A DNA stretch of 64,000 nucleotides from Rutpela maculata (GCA_936432065.2 OW386287.2:187611729-187675728), one strand, 5' to 3'; positions 27,101 to 36,408 are shown, counted from the first letter of the stretch. The notes: generated from the letters alone by a model not told the origin. Numbers and translations are program-made.

Positions 27101-30100
27101 TTCTACCACCCTGTCATCCATACAAATATTTGCAAGACAAAAAAAAATGACAAAAACTGATGGAAAACCCAGGACTTCAGCAAGAGAAGCTCCTTATCTC
27201 AGGGTCCTTGCCGAAGCGAGCAGAACAAATCCTGCGACTAAGCAGGAAACAGGTCAGAATCGTCGCAGGTCCTTTAACTGGATATGGGTCTTTCAGAAAA
27301 CACCTGCACACTACAGGGGTGGTAAACAGACAACTCCGACTCTAGATTCTGCGGGGACGAGGAGAAAGCTTCCATCCACATTCTAACTTCCTGCCCCAGT
27401 CTTACGAACTTGAGGCACAAACACTACAGCATTGGTTCTACGGTGCTGAAGGAAATAAGGAATGCCCCCCATAGGAAGGGGCATTTTAACCCTTTGGGTT
27501 AGAATCTGGCCTGAATGGGGGAATTCACTAAATTCGTAGCGGTAGCACAATGGGCCACAAGGCCTGATTGCGGTGACCTTTCATCGCTCCACTAAAAGAA
27601 GAAGATGAAAGATAAATAGTCAACCAGTTGCTCAAACAATTTCTACTAGGCTGCCTGGACAGTCACCCGTTTCTTATAGTACTGTCCTAAAAAGAGAGGG
27701 CAGAAACTGCACAACACACAAACAAACAAATACACAGTGACTCAAACAAATTCTGCAGAATTTCCAAAACCTGCAAATCAGGAAACAAATACCACAACAA
27801 CCTCACAACATTCACAGGATCAGACCACAGTATATTAAATAAGTGGTCCGACGTACGGCACTTTCCTATGAAAATAATGGCTTTATAAGTGCATGGTTTC
27901 TATTTACTTTAGTAGATGGCGCGAGCTTTAAGGTCCTACAATTACCTGTGCATGTGCATCATATACCTAACATAACCTCAAATTCTAAGTTTTTTAAGTT
28001 TATTTTCATTTTTAATGTTTGTATACGGATTTTTAGTATGGCTCCAAGCAAATATTTAAAAATTCACGCAAATATTTTTTCAATATTGTTGATTAATAAA
28101 AATAGACCGCTAATTATAGGTTACCTGCAAAATGCGTTTTATTTTATTGTGACAAACTATTTAAAACTTCATAAACATTACGTTGAGCTAGATTTTGGTT
28201 GAAAGTACAGAAACCAGGCAGAAATTTTAATAATAGCTACGTAATACGTGTCAATCTTAAGAAATATATATTTTTGAGGTTAGCTTTGACGTAACGTGCA
28301 GATGCCCCATAGACGAATTGCCATGCAGCATGTAGTGTTGCATATATGGGGCCCGTGCACCATTTGGTTTTTAATTTAGCTATTTAATGTCAGATGTTAC
28401 TGGACTCTTGTTTCACTGAACCCAAACGAAAGGCCGGAAATGTATGCAACACTGTATGCACGTATGTACACAACCTGCAAAATTATCTTTCTAGGCATAA
28501 GTAACGACCTTATTGCTCCTGCCATCTATTACATTATGTACAAAGTAAGCACTTATGAAGCCACTGTGCGGGCTCTTGTCGCATCATCTATTTAATACAC
28601 CCTGGATCAGACACAACCGATTGATGAAAATAGTTTTCAAACACAAAAACGCAGGAAAAAATTTTTTAAGAAACGAATTGGAAAAGGTGGTGTAACAGAA
28701 GAACAAAAAAAGGAATTTGTCGGAGCAAAGAGAAGAGTATGGCTTTATGTTCATTAGGAGAAAAGCAGGTGACTACAGAGATTATATTAAAATACAAAAA
28801 GAAAAAGCAGGACTTCAAAAATGAAAGTGTCCAAGTGAAAGAAATACCTAATCATCCTAATACATTAAAGTGTTTTGTGGTTATTATTATATGGCACCAC
28901 TTACAAGGAGAGATGAGCTATGTGAACCTATGTGAACCTGAATTTTGGCCTGCAAGGGTAGGAATCTGAAAAACATAGGGAGTTCTTGAAACAGGATGGA
29001 GATTTTTTATAAGTAACTACCCCAATGAACATCAAACCAGGAAAAACTGTGATAGTTTTAGTCACCAGAAATAATTGTGTATTAGTAATAATAATGCTTC
29101 TAGAAACCTAAATTTTCTAACTAATCTGCAAATTTCTAAATTTTTCATCTAAATATTCAGTCTGCGTAACAAGAAGATGGAATTTGAAGCACAAAACCAT
29201 ATATATGATGTCGCCTGCTTAAGCGAACACTGGATGTTTGAAAATGAAATTTCTCAAATTAAATTTGGCAATTATGACGTTATAAGTTGTTTTTCTAGGA
29301 AGCTTCAAATTCATGGGGATGTAGTAGTTTTAGTTAGTCACAAATTTGCAAAAGATTTTGTCAGTTGAAATCCACTGTGAAATATGTGCGGTACAATGGG
29401 CACGTTTAGAGAATGCAGCTGCTGAGAATAATCTGTCAACCTAATTACTTTTTGATTCCAGTCAATTGTTGTGAGTTCACTAAACGATGTAAAGGATGTT
29501 GCTAAATGTCACTACAGTTGAGGTTATGTCAAAGAAAATCTTTATGCTATCTAGTGAATATCGTAATGTTGAAACGGTTAAATAAACTTGTGTTTAATGC
29601 ATGCGATTTTGACCGATTCATTTATTTTGAAGTACTTTTTGGAAAACGAAATTAATCTGCTTGATGAAACAAAGTGAAGTTAACACGTTCACTGCCAATA
29701 AAAGTTTAGGATCTTTTCCAAAGGCCAAAAACATTGTTCAAAAATCACATACAAAAAGTGTTTCTTAGAGCCCCTTATATAATTATTAGTTGTTTTGTTA
29801 AGTTTGTAACGCATCCTAGTTGGATTGTTACAACTCAGATTAATTTTAATAAAATCCGGTAGCAAATTATAGAGGTTTCCTGTAAGCTAGTATGGGTAGT
29901 AAAGGTAATTCCCTCCTAGATGTCTCCGACATAGCTCACTAAATGCTCTACCGGCCATGCGTGAAACGAACCTCCCCGATTTCTTTCTCTCTCTGATTAG
30001 TGGCGTTGACTGAGTAGCTCGTTTTTGATGGCGTCTCATAAAATTATACAAATTTGTTCAATTTCTTAATTGGAATGGAGGGCGAGTAAATCGTTTTCCA

Positions 30101-33100
30101 TTTAACTTTCGGAGCTAATTGTGTTATTATTTTATTTTAGGGTTTCTAATTGAACATCAGGCAATAAAACATTAAGCAGTTAAACATTAACCATTAATCA
30201 ATTAAACATTAATTATTAAGCACATCATGCGTATCCTAGCACATTAGTCCTTTGCATTAATCGTCAATAAGTCACCAAATTTGAAATTTTCGATTAAACG
30301 GTGCTTTTGCATCTACGTAGTCAAGACGGTCAAATACATTTCGATGATCATTTTTGTCTAATTCAATCACCTTATGATAGGAGCAGTTGTGACGTCCTTT
30401 TACTGATTTGCGATCTACCTCTGTATAATGGAAGTTTTCTGATCAAGTACAATTGATTAATGCTGAGGCAATTTTCATTGGGACTACATATCATGGTTAA
30501 TCAAGCTTTTAACTAATGTTTGTGGATCACGCCGGAATTTTCCGAGAGTAGGAGCCAGAAGTTGAAGCGGCCATTTTATCGTCACGTGAAACTGCAGAAG
30601 CAACGTGCTACGTCATATTTCAAACAGCTGATTGACTTTGGTGGACAACATGGAACCTAACCCTGAGTTTTAACTGTCTCCCTATCAATCTTTTGGATCT
30701 GTCGCCTTTACAGTATCCAGCGTGTGAGGATTTTTCTACTGATGTCTGGCAGACATTACATTTTTGCAAATTTTTAGTATCCTTTTGGTTAATACTAATT
30801 TTAACCCTGTTGTGTTTTATGGCCGTGGTATCATATTTCATAATTTTTACCTTGTAGATTAAGTTAATGTCATTATTTATACATTTTAGATTAGTTGTTA
30901 CGTGTTTTGTCATTGGTAAATTTATTGTGGATTTATAGTTTATCGCGTAATTTCAAGGTATCAAGAAACAAACCGTTTAGATTAAATTATCTACTGAGTT
31001 GTTTTTAGATTAAATTATCTACCGAGTTGTTTTTACCGTAGTGTTTGTTTTGCTCTATATCTAGCTGCATTATTTATCTATAGCTTTATAATTTTTTTGT
31101 CAGTGACTTTACGGTAATCAACCCATTTTTTTATAGTGATATTTTTTATGACCTCTGTCAAACTTTTTACCTAATTTCAGGACAATTTTTTATCAGTACT
31201 TGAAGTTCTGACTATATCTCAGCCACGTTTTATTATTACTTTGAGGTGTAAACTACCTATTATTCAGTGAAACCGAGTATTTCACTCGTTAACTCAATTT
31301 CAGTCATTTATTGTGATAACCTTTAATAAATTTTGTTGTGGAGTAAAACAATATTGCTTGAGTATTGTTTTTTTTCCTGTCACGAATAGTGTGCACTGAC
31401 ATAGTTTCAGATATTAGGTAAAATAGTTTGATTTTCATTATAATATGATTTTTGTGGGTGAATCACCATTGCTAGAGCTTGATTAAGTCACATTTTACAT
31501 TTTATCGTGTACCTAGATTCTTGCGTATCGCGTTTATTGCTTGAATTGCCTGAATTAACCCTACCCTGTATATATCTAAATACTAACTTTAATCTACCAT
31601 TGTGCATTTATTTCGATTTCAAATCGAAACTTGTACAATTTTTTATTCGATATTAAATCGATACTATTATGTTCTTGTTTTAATATTTGTTTGTACTGTA
31701 TATTTTCCTATTTCACGTTCCTCCTAAAAGGCCTGGCGCACAAGAAACTTTTGAGTTTTCAATTTACATTTTTTTGCCATATTATCGACCACCTCTTAAC
31801 CCTAATCCACGCCCTCGCCTCCAAAGAAACTAACTAGCCGTGGCCTAATCTATTTTGCGGTGGGCCTTATTTTTTGCTTACGTACCATTTGGGCCGCCCC
31901 TATTAGATTAGTTTTTTTTTAGTCCAAGTAGCCTTTATTAAATTTTGTTATTAAATGTCACGTTTGTGCTATAGTTGTTCTATTTTAGTCATTTAGCATT
32001 TTTATTTTGAAATTTCTTTTCTGGTTATTTCGATATTTTTAATAAGGCGAAGGGACAACCTTATAATTGGTGCCGCAATGCAAGTGGACATCTTACAAGT
32101 TTTTAGGCGCAAATTCACTGTGACTCAAGGGTCGAGTCACTGGCCTCTAAGGTCCGTTTCATCAAGAATAGATCGATGACTCAACATTTGAGTCGTACAA
32201 TTGAGTTAAATTTTTTATGAGATAAAACAGAAGCAAGACAGACTAATGTAGTAAGTAGATGCGCTTGACCCAACAGCTGAGTCATTGGCTACTGATGTAG
32301 GCCGTCGTGACTCCACAGTTGAGTCATCGCCGGTGAACATATTAAGTTTCACTGCTGTCATTTAGGGAACTGCTGCTCGCAACTGTTGCATTCCCTAAAC
32401 GCACCCATTGTGATAAAAAAAGCTCTTAACAGTTACTCTATATTGATCTCCGTTAGGTGATTTCAATATATTTCTTGATACATTTACAAAGTTATTAAAT
32501 ATTATCAGTTGGTATAAACAACACACTTTCATTATAAATGAACTTTAGCTCTATTCTAATTCATTTAATCTTACATTAACCTGACAAATTTGATACAAAA
32601 AAACAATTAAATATATGAAATAAAAATCCAAACTTACTGTAAACCATGATAACGTTCCATGAGTACATCTGGAAATTTCTCTTTAACGCAATCATTGAAC
32701 GTTCCAGTAACTAGCAAAGATCTAGACTCCTCCTTGTTACTTTCATTACTGGAATTTAAAATATCTACATTTTTCTTATCAATATCTGAATTTGTAACCA
32801 GACCATTATTTGTCCAAAAATAGTCTTTATTGCTCTCCAGCCTGTTCAACATTTCATCAATCGACCATTGCGCTACAGTTGCACTAAGAGGTGGAAAAAT
32901 GCCCTTTAAACTGTTTTGAGCCCTTTTTAAAATCCTATGATCTTTCTTAATGATATATTTCTCTTCTGCAATAAAATTTGGGGGCTGCATTACCTCTTTC
33001 ATTGCCTTTTGAAGAGTTTCTTCTTCGAGAAATAAATCTGGACTAATGTTTGGATCTACAAGATTCTCATATTTTTTTTCTGGCGTTACAGAATTTTCCA

Positions 33101-34403
33101 GGCATAGAGAATTTTCAAAAATTTTGTGGCTACTTCCTGGAAAAGGCTTTTCAAAACCCATGTTTTCTTGAGAAATCACGTTTATACATTTTTCAACACA
33201 TGGCATCTCTTTTATTGGACTCGATTTTTTTTCCAAGACAATACTCCCTTCCAGATCTTCACCTTCACTGGAAACTTGTCTTCTTAATAATTTATATTCT
33301 GCATTATTTTGCAAGCTCACTATTCTAACAGGTGAGATTGTTTTTCTAGGAGTTAAACCTTTCTCCAAAATTTTACTCTGTTTTTCTGGGGTTACACTTT
33401 TATCGGGGGTGATACTACGAAATTTCCTCTTAACACTATAAACATTTTCCTTATTTTCCTTGGTAAATACTAGAGTTAACTTTTTCTTGTTTTCGTTATC
33501 TTTTAATGGGACATTCCCTGTATTTATATTTGTAATGTTATTCAAAGATGTACAGCATTGTCCATGTTCTTCAGAGAATATACTCTGTGGAAATACATCT
33601 TGGTATTCATTTAACAGAATTTTGGCATTAACTTTCGTCTTTTCTTCTGTTGTAGGATCGTTGTTCAAAACATTATTTTTCTCTTCAACCTCTACTATAT
33701 CTAGCCTATTTATACATTCAGATTTCAGGATATATTCTGTGTGAATACTACCAACATCTTCGTTTTTAATATTTACACCATGATCGTTACTATTGCAGCA
33801 CAAGTCATTATTTACATTTAAAGAGTTCAGTACTCCTATGTTGCTCATTGCCACAACAATCGGATTTACTTTGGGTATTTCTATTGACATATCGGAATCA
33901 GAGTTGTCGAATCCACTGTAACTGGTTCTTTCACTTGCGACCGAACCAGGTATTACAATATCAGGGGAGTTAAAGAGATGTTTGGAGTCATCACAATCCT
34001 CATTTTCAGCTTCAGAGATCATGTTGTGGAACTTAACGCTAACTTCTGGTTTCTCTAAAAGAGCATCTTCACTCAAATATATCGGTTTGGTAGAGAGAGA
34101 CTTTGTTATAGTTTCACTCAGATTCTCTAGAGAACAATCAGAATTTGATTCCTGATTATGTGAAATATATCCACTATCATGGTCCATCGTTATGCAGAAA
34201 TTAGGGTCATATTTTGCAGCACTATCATAACATTTGGAGAACGAAATTTCCATTCTAGCTCCTTTTCCTTTTGGAGTACTTGTTATTAATTTTAAATTCC
34301 TTTCCACACTATTAATAACGCTTGTCAAAATTCTGTGTATTGTTAAGCTTTTTTTGGCGGCATCTCTCGTGAAGCCAATGAATGTGAAATTTGCATCTTT
34401 CAT
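8724..34403 (-). CDS. unidentified 943-aa S/T-P-rich protein with KEN and DSG motifs, 4 exons
   Basis: Exons 34403-32638, 20305-20034, 19977-19652 and 9191-8724 join at phases 2, 1 and 0 with GT/AG borders. I do not recognise the family. Visible: about 22 S/T-P sites in residues 1-788, 13 of them packed into basic clusters in exons 2-3 (KSPRK three times; SPSKKSPLKNSPYKRSPFK); KEN motifs at 315-317, 318-320 and 896-898; DSGYIS at 76-81, which fits the beta-TrCP DSGxxS consensus; and a 155-residue C-terminal block, probably helical and with no low complexity, that looks like the conserved domain. In known proteins these motifs mark Cdk substrates degraded through APC/C-Cdh1 and SCF, so a mitotic or replication-control nuclear protein is inferred. 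Its start is about 2 kb from that of tamo. Further exons inside the 12.3- and 10.5-kb introns cannot be excluded. Confidence 0.78.
9500..9575 (-). repeat. tRNA-like B-box fragment, possible SINE
   Basis: On the - strand the sequence reads GGATCCCAGGTTCAATTCC, a match to the Pol III B box (GGTTCRANNCC). I found no convincing A box or tail, so a SINE remnant is only a possibility. It lies in the last intron of the - strand gene. Confidence 0.35.
9880..10055. repeat. short inverted repeat around a GC-richer core
   Basis: TGGCGCTGAGGGCAAACAT at 9899 recurs inverted at about 10004-10022. It stands just upstream of the SWIM-type exon at 10145. Confidence 0.6.
10145..10275 (+). pseudogene. N-terminal exon of a SWIM/YqaJ-type protein
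   Basis: ATG at 10145 opens 43 codons plus two bases ending at a GTATGT donor. The protein reads MAEAGFIKANSDILSSIDIS and later FSITEVRGAKAAK, which resembles the usual N-terminus of the SWIM/YqaJ proteins found in many insect genomes. No following exon is visible in the next kilobase. It is probably an isolated copied exon. Recognition rests on a short stretch. Confidence 0.5.
10940..12226 (+). mobile_element. 5'-truncated non-LTR retrotransposon, RT domain and 3' tail
   Basis: Frameshifted reverse transcriptase. The fingers region reads AIVQPVFKKGDPNDYENYRA (about 11280), palm motif A is IDFSRAFDMVDHK, then TQGVPQGSVLGP, and the catalytic box is CYADDTNV (about 11820). The frame breaks near 11450 and the C-terminal part is lost. 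A TTA microsatellite at 12194-12226 is the likely 3' tail. This is a Jockey/CR1-like RT, a dead copy in the last intron of the - strand gene. Confidence 0.85.
12590..13290. mobile_element. foldback MITE, about 700 bp
   Basis: Arms 12600-12917 and 12938-13285 are diverged inverted copies around a short loop. TGCATGCACCT, GACTGCCGTGGGGTCAAT and GAACGGTTTC or their partners recur. No coding sequence. Confidence 0.8.
13291..13990. other. no gene recognised
   Basis: Intronic AT-rich DNA. Short open frames on both strands at 13661-13880 overlap each other and have no motif. A GC-richer patch at 13805-13890 may be the outer part of the inverted-repeat element that follows. Confidence 0.4.
13990..15500. 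mobile_element. inverted-repeat element with a Cys-rich CXC fragment
   Basis: About 14000-14180 and 15310-15490 are diverged inverted copies (GGTGGTCGAGAAC against GTTCGAGACCAC; CACCGCTATAT against ATATGGCGGTGG). A Cys-rich exon lies between them on the - strand, so this may be a decayed DNA transposon. Confidence 0.55.
14857..15031 (-). pseudogene. Cys-rich CXC (tesmin/TSO1-like) C-terminal fragment
   Basis: On the - strand, after a possible ATTAG acceptor, the frame reads RRSGGCRKSLSIHCSDKNC, then KCACFKEGLKCCNECKCRSC, and stops after ELECY. The spacing (CxC...C..CxCxxC) resembles the CXC modules that bind zinc. In insects similar modules also occur at the C-terminus of transposon-borne proteins. 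No upstream exon was recognised. Confidence 0.5.
15500..17215. other. intronic sequence, no gene recognised
   Basis: AT-rich, with short open frames only (for example 15508-15765 and 16724-16948) and no familiar motif. CAGTATGTCCGAC near 17220 resembles the terminus of the element at 615, so a related MITE may begin there. Confidence 0.4.
17439..17562. repeat. hairpin, 124 bp
   Basis: CAGATATCCAATATTATCCA at 17452 pairs with its complement at about 17532-17551, and CATGAAAAAAC pairs with its partner near the loop. It is followed at once by a second hairpin. Confidence 0.75.
17588..17850. repeat. hairpin, about 260 bp
   Basis: The arms share CCAAGGATTAAACCTATCAT / ATGATAGGTTTAGTCCTTGG and ACCGCGTAGATTT / AAATCTACACGGT around a centre near 17715. 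Confidence 0.8.
17895..18330 (+). repeat. direct repeat pair of about 70 bp, 365 bp apart
   Basis: AATCCAGCCAATTTAACG and CACTTTTATATAAGGATTTG occur near 17910-17946 and again near 18276-18312. The spacing and context suggest two partial copies of one element. Confidence 0.75.
18411..18581 (-). pseudogene. HARBI1-like (PIF/Harbinger) nuclease N-terminal fragment
   Basis: ATG at 18581 opens MELLHIEETTDDEDFAELVA and continues to DHFGLSKPRVQ, then stop. An acidic start followed by an F-x-LSK-x-V motif is typical of the first part of Harbinger-derived nucleases. The DDE core is absent. Confidence 0.6.
18668..19370 (+). mobile_element. Harbinger-like remnant with partial inverted ends
   Basis: A + strand frame at 18919-19098 (MEPFDEISDDDGNILEYSEH ... 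FTLRKPRVIFILEIA) resembles the N-terminus of HARBI1-type nucleases. GAC-TAGTTTAAAT near 18690 and its inverted relative near 19300-19330 mark weakly inverted ends. No catalytic core remains. Confidence 0.5.
19652..19977 (-). CDS. exon 3 of the unidentified gene (second SP cluster)
   Basis: The acceptor ATATTTAG ends at 19978 and the donor AAG/GTAAGC follows 19652. It encodes residues 680-788, including KRALFMSPSKKSPLKNSPYK. It is separated from exon 2 by only 56 bp, with matching phase 1, which strongly supports the join. Confidence 0.82.
20034..20305 (-). CDS. exon 2 of the unidentified gene (KSPRK cluster)
   Basis: The acceptor is a T-run followed by AG, and the donor is CCCA/GTGAGT. The first base completes Gln589. 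It encodes KLNLLNRR, then tandem KSPRK and KTPKK motifs, then a mixed segment to FLPS. The position of its first base comes from the translated frame. Confidence 0.78.
20629..22123. mobile_element. piggyBac-like non-autonomous element, 1,495 bp
   Basis: Flanked on both sides by TTAA (20625-20628 and 22124-22127). It begins CCCATTAACAACCAA and ends with the inverse, TTGGCCGTTAATGGG. Terminal CCC with a TTAA target is the piggyBac signature. Inside, GCCAAAGGTGCGTATACGCA occurs near 21969 and its inverse near 20963. No transposase is seen; the 141-codon frame at 20962-21387 is low complexity. Confidence 0.8.
22492..22766. mobile_element. foldback MITE, first copy of an adjacent pair
   Basis: The arms carry CCCTTGTATTTTGA, ACACGAATCTGACC and CCTGACGT blocks paired across a centre near 22635. 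A diverged second copy lies within about 15 bp. Confidence 0.8.
22777..23073. mobile_element. foldback MITE, second copy of an adjacent pair
   Basis: It shares its arm blocks with the preceding foldback (CCTTGTATTTTGAACCGCTG; GGGGAAAAACTAAGGTCAGA). Centre near 22925. Confidence 0.8.
23240..23320 (+). repeat. 3' end of a non-LTR element
   Basis: CAATGGCCTTTTGTTAATCA followed by AATAAATC and a short TTA tail resembles the inverse of 39185-39260. It is a short 3' fragment of the same family. Confidence 0.5.
23454..23500. repeat. perfect 16-bp hairpin
   Basis: CTTCCTGGAAACTTTC pairs exactly with GAAAGTTTCCAGGAAG across a 15-base loop. Confidence 0.9.
23784..24525 (+). pseudogene. decayed Tc/mariner-type transposase
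   Basis: The start reads MAEKVELIRLVGYNARSFRQ, and after frameshifts ENPRYNIRQVALLNLNISKD, DRRLGFCFW, then NFLKNVIFTDEATF (about 24200-24240). The last matches the WTDEA second-catalytic region of the insect transposases that carry a DUF4817-like N-terminus. Several stops and frameshifts. It lies in intron 1 of the - strand gene. Confidence 0.75.
24530..26520. other. intronic sequence with unassigned repeats
   Basis: No gene recognised. TTAACACATTCACTG at 25187 resembles TTAACACGTTCACTG near 29690 and could be a piggyBac-like left end. About 26000-26200 has the look of a dispersed repeat, but no boundary was found. Confidence 0.35.
26530..26810 (-). repeat. dispersed repeat, copy related to 48425-48611 / 56454-56600
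   Basis: On the - strand this reads as a CGAAAATTGATAT block, a GTCTGTGTATGTATGTATG tract, then a TGCCAAAACT / TTTTGATGAAATTTGG block. The same order appears on the + strand flanking the Tc1-like element at 48612. Confidence 0.65.
27150..27500 (+). pseudogene. non-LTR retrotransposon fragment, C-terminal region of ORF2
   Basis: Frames at 27160 onward read LSRKQVRIVAGPLTGYGSFR and KHLHTTGVV, then CGDEEKASIHILTSCP after a shift. This is the H/C-rich segment that follows RT or RNase H in several insect non-LTR clades. An isolated fragment. Confidence 0.65.
27960..28320 (+). repeat. dispersed 360-bp repeat, copy 1
   Basis: It matches about 56860-57215 in the same orientation, with blocks AATGCGTTTTATTTTATTG, ACTATTTAAAACTTCATAAA and GTGCAGATGCCCCATAG. 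Family unknown. Confidence 0.8.
28640..29390 (+). pseudogene. Jockey/CR1-like fragment: end of ORF1 and start of endonuclease
   Basis: The frame near 28655 reads QKRRKKFFKKRIGKGG and RVWLYV, and near 28940 EFWPARVGI, as in gag-like ORF1 proteins of such elements. At 29177 a 63-codon frame reads HIYDVACLSEHWMF, the conserved opening of the apurinic-type endonuclease. Stops and frameshifts throughout. Confidence 0.65.
29391..32633. other. intronic sequence with a possible LTR-element remnant
   Basis: No gene recognised. A 33-bp unit is tandemly doubled at 30977-31036 (AGATTAAATTATCTAC). Near 32068, AATTGGTGCCG resembles the primer-binding region that follows a 5' LTR in some insect elements, so 31000-32060 could be a degraded LTR. 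Four perfect TGA(C/G)TCA sites cluster at 32121-32330. Confidence 0.35.
32638..34403 (-). CDS. exon 1 of the unidentified S/T-P-rich gene
   Basis: ATG at 34403-34401 opens 588 codons plus two bases, ending TTTACA/GTAAGT. Residues 1-60 (MKDANFTFIGFTRDAAKKSL onward) look folded. Residues 70-330 are acidic and Asn/Ser-rich. Residues 330-460 hold repeated TPEK and TPRK sites. Residues 470-530 (IFPPLSATVAQWSIDEMLNR) may be a second ordered segment. No upstream in-frame extension is apparent. Confidence 0.88.
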
Positions 34404-35004
34404 AATAAATAAAACAAAATTAAATCATAGTTGATTAGTTTAAAGAAAACTAATATAACATTAACTGACTCAAGTTTAGGCAATTTACCGTTTCATTTAT
34501 TCTATTTTTCTTATAAATCATTTAAATCAGGAGATGACACGCCATCACAATTCACAATCACAACGGACAATCGTTTTACGAATATCTTCTCCCCTCTTCT
34601 CGCCAGTAAAACGAAACGAATGAAGAACAGCTGTTAATTTGTTTTCTGAATTAGGGTAAGTGCACACTGGCGAATTTGACGAACATCGACCGTAGTTAGT
34701 ATAACAGTTTTGCTGCTGTACATCTAAACCACTACCATATGTTTTAGAAATATATCAAGAATACTGAAGTTCGTATATATTTCTAGTATTTTAAAAAATA
34801 ACCTAATAGGTACAATGTACCATATGGATATTTCACTACATTTCAATTTTTTTCATGTGTGTCTCTTTCTGACTCTTGCGGAGACAAATAAGTACTTCTC
34901 ATTTGGAAGATAACGAGTTCAGCCAAAGATTAGATTGTCTAATTTGAATGTGTATATTAGCTCTAGTTTTTACGCGGAGTGACACCGACCGACAGTGTCG
35001 AAAG

Positions 35005-35330
35005 TTGTGACAAGTGTTGCCACCGTCAGCCAGAGTTCGTGTATTTTCTAGCCCCTTTTTGCAACTTTTGGCACGTTACCACTACGCTAGCCCCTTTTAG
35101 TGATCCAGTGATCGCCGCACTGTACCTCGCGCCTATCAACAAAATTTTGTCGCAGTTTTTTCCTCGCTTATCAAAAAAATCATCCCCCCTCTCTCTCTTC
35201 AAAAAAATGTTGAGTTCCTCCTCTCCTCCGGGAGCCCGTTTTATATTGGGTCTATCCAGTTTAGTACTTCTTGTTATCTTTGATTTTTTTCTTCAATCTT
35301 CTAATTTATACAGTCCTTGAATTTATACTA
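35005..35330 (+). repeat. direct repeat in the divergent intergenic region, copy 1
   Basis: It shares GTGTTGCC...GTCAGCC, TTTTGCAACTTTT, GGAGCCCGTTTTA and GGGTCTATCCAGTTT with 35553-35880. The open frame across it (34979-35320) is a by-product. Confidence 0.75.
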
Positions 35331-35360
35331 GAATTTAGCCACTGAACTACACATAAAAAA

Positions 35361-35510
35361 AGGTCCATTCCTTTGTACAAGAAGTGTGACACCAATTTTG
35401 AGTCACCGAGTGACAGAGATTGCATCAATACGGATATCATAAGTTGAAGAGAGACGATCTTAAACTAGTACAGATCAGTGCTACACTTTTAGTGCAAAGG
35501 AATAGACCTA
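35361..35510. repeat. short MITE between the two direct repeats
   Basis: AGGTCCATTCCTTTGTAC at its left end pairs with GTGCAAAGGAATAGACCT at its right end. Confidence 0.6.
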
Positions 35511-35552
35511 AAGTAGTTCGGTGGATTTAGCCCGAAAAATAATACAATGCTG

Positions 35553-35880
35553 GCAGCGTTGCCAGCGTCAGCCCTTTCGTGCATTTTCTAGACCTTTTTG
35601 CAACTTTTAGCACGTTATCACCACGCTGCGAAATCTAGCCCATTTTACCGAAAAAATCTGGCCCGTTTTTAGCGACCGCCGCAGTGTTTCCCCCCTCCCG
35701 CTCATCCAAAAAATTCGCTTTTTAAAAAAAAATGGGAGTTCCTCATTCCGGAGCCCGTTTTAGAGTGGGTCTATCCAGTTTTGTACTGAATAGATTTTTT
35801 AATTTTAGCTTGTTTTTCTTCAATCTAGCCTTGTTTTATACTAGGATTTAGCCCAAAAAATAATGCAATGCTGGCAACAC
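35553..35880 (+). repeat. direct repeat in the divergent intergenic region, copy 2
   Basis: Diverged second copy of 35005-35330, about 545 bp downstream in the same orientation. Confidence 0.75.
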
Positions 35881-36408
35881 TGATTATGAGTAATGACAGT
35901 TTAGTGACCATTTCTGGAATTTTGTGCATCTATTTTAGGAAGTTGGTTTGAGTGAAATCAAAAAGTAAATTGTTACTAAAAAATTGCGATTAGCGTATAT
36001 TGCAAAGACCAAATTTACAAATATTAGTGATTTATAAGATCTGCTCAAAACTCCAGGTTTTAACATATTTTGAGTGATGAATGATGACTGATGAAGTGAT
36101 GAATATTAAAATATAGGTTATCTATCTGTCAAAACAGTCGATGGAAGAGGACTTGACTCGCCATATGTAGTGCATAACTGCAATCTGCAGTTATATATTT
36201 AATGCTTTAAGGGGTAATTATGAAATAAAATTGCCAATTGTTAATAGTATTGAATTAAATGTGAAAATGTCACTTTTAAACAAAAAAAAATGTTAACCAA
36301 GTTGTCAACATTGGAACAATGTCTACATGTTTACCTTTTTCATTGTAGTTGAGCATTTGACCATAATTATTGTAAATGGTTAAACGGAAAAATTAATCAT
36401 CCATTAAT

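Larger units (their letters stand above)
34404..36408. promoter_or_regulatory. divergent intergenic region between the two host genes
   Basis: The two start codons lie 2,005 bp apart on opposite strands, so both promoters must sit here or in untranslated exons within it. The middle holds a duplicated repeat (35005-35330 and 35553-35880) and a small MITE between the copies. I could not place a TATA box or initiator with confidence. Confidence 0.55.

Noticed and set aside
27843..28202. 119-residue frame
   Set aside because: It covers a dispersed repeat whose other copy (56860-57215) is not open in the same frame.
30620..30913. 97-residue - strand frame with paired Cys
   Set aside because: Two C-x-x-C-like pairs occur, but spacing and surroundings fit no zinc-finger family, and no splice sites were found.
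33050..33744. Frames on the + strand opposite exon 1 of the - strand gene
   Set aside because: Antisense shadows of a well-supported coding exon.
34979..35320. 113-residue + strand frame in the promoter region
   Set aside because: It coincides with a repeated block, and the second copy of that block does not keep the frame open.
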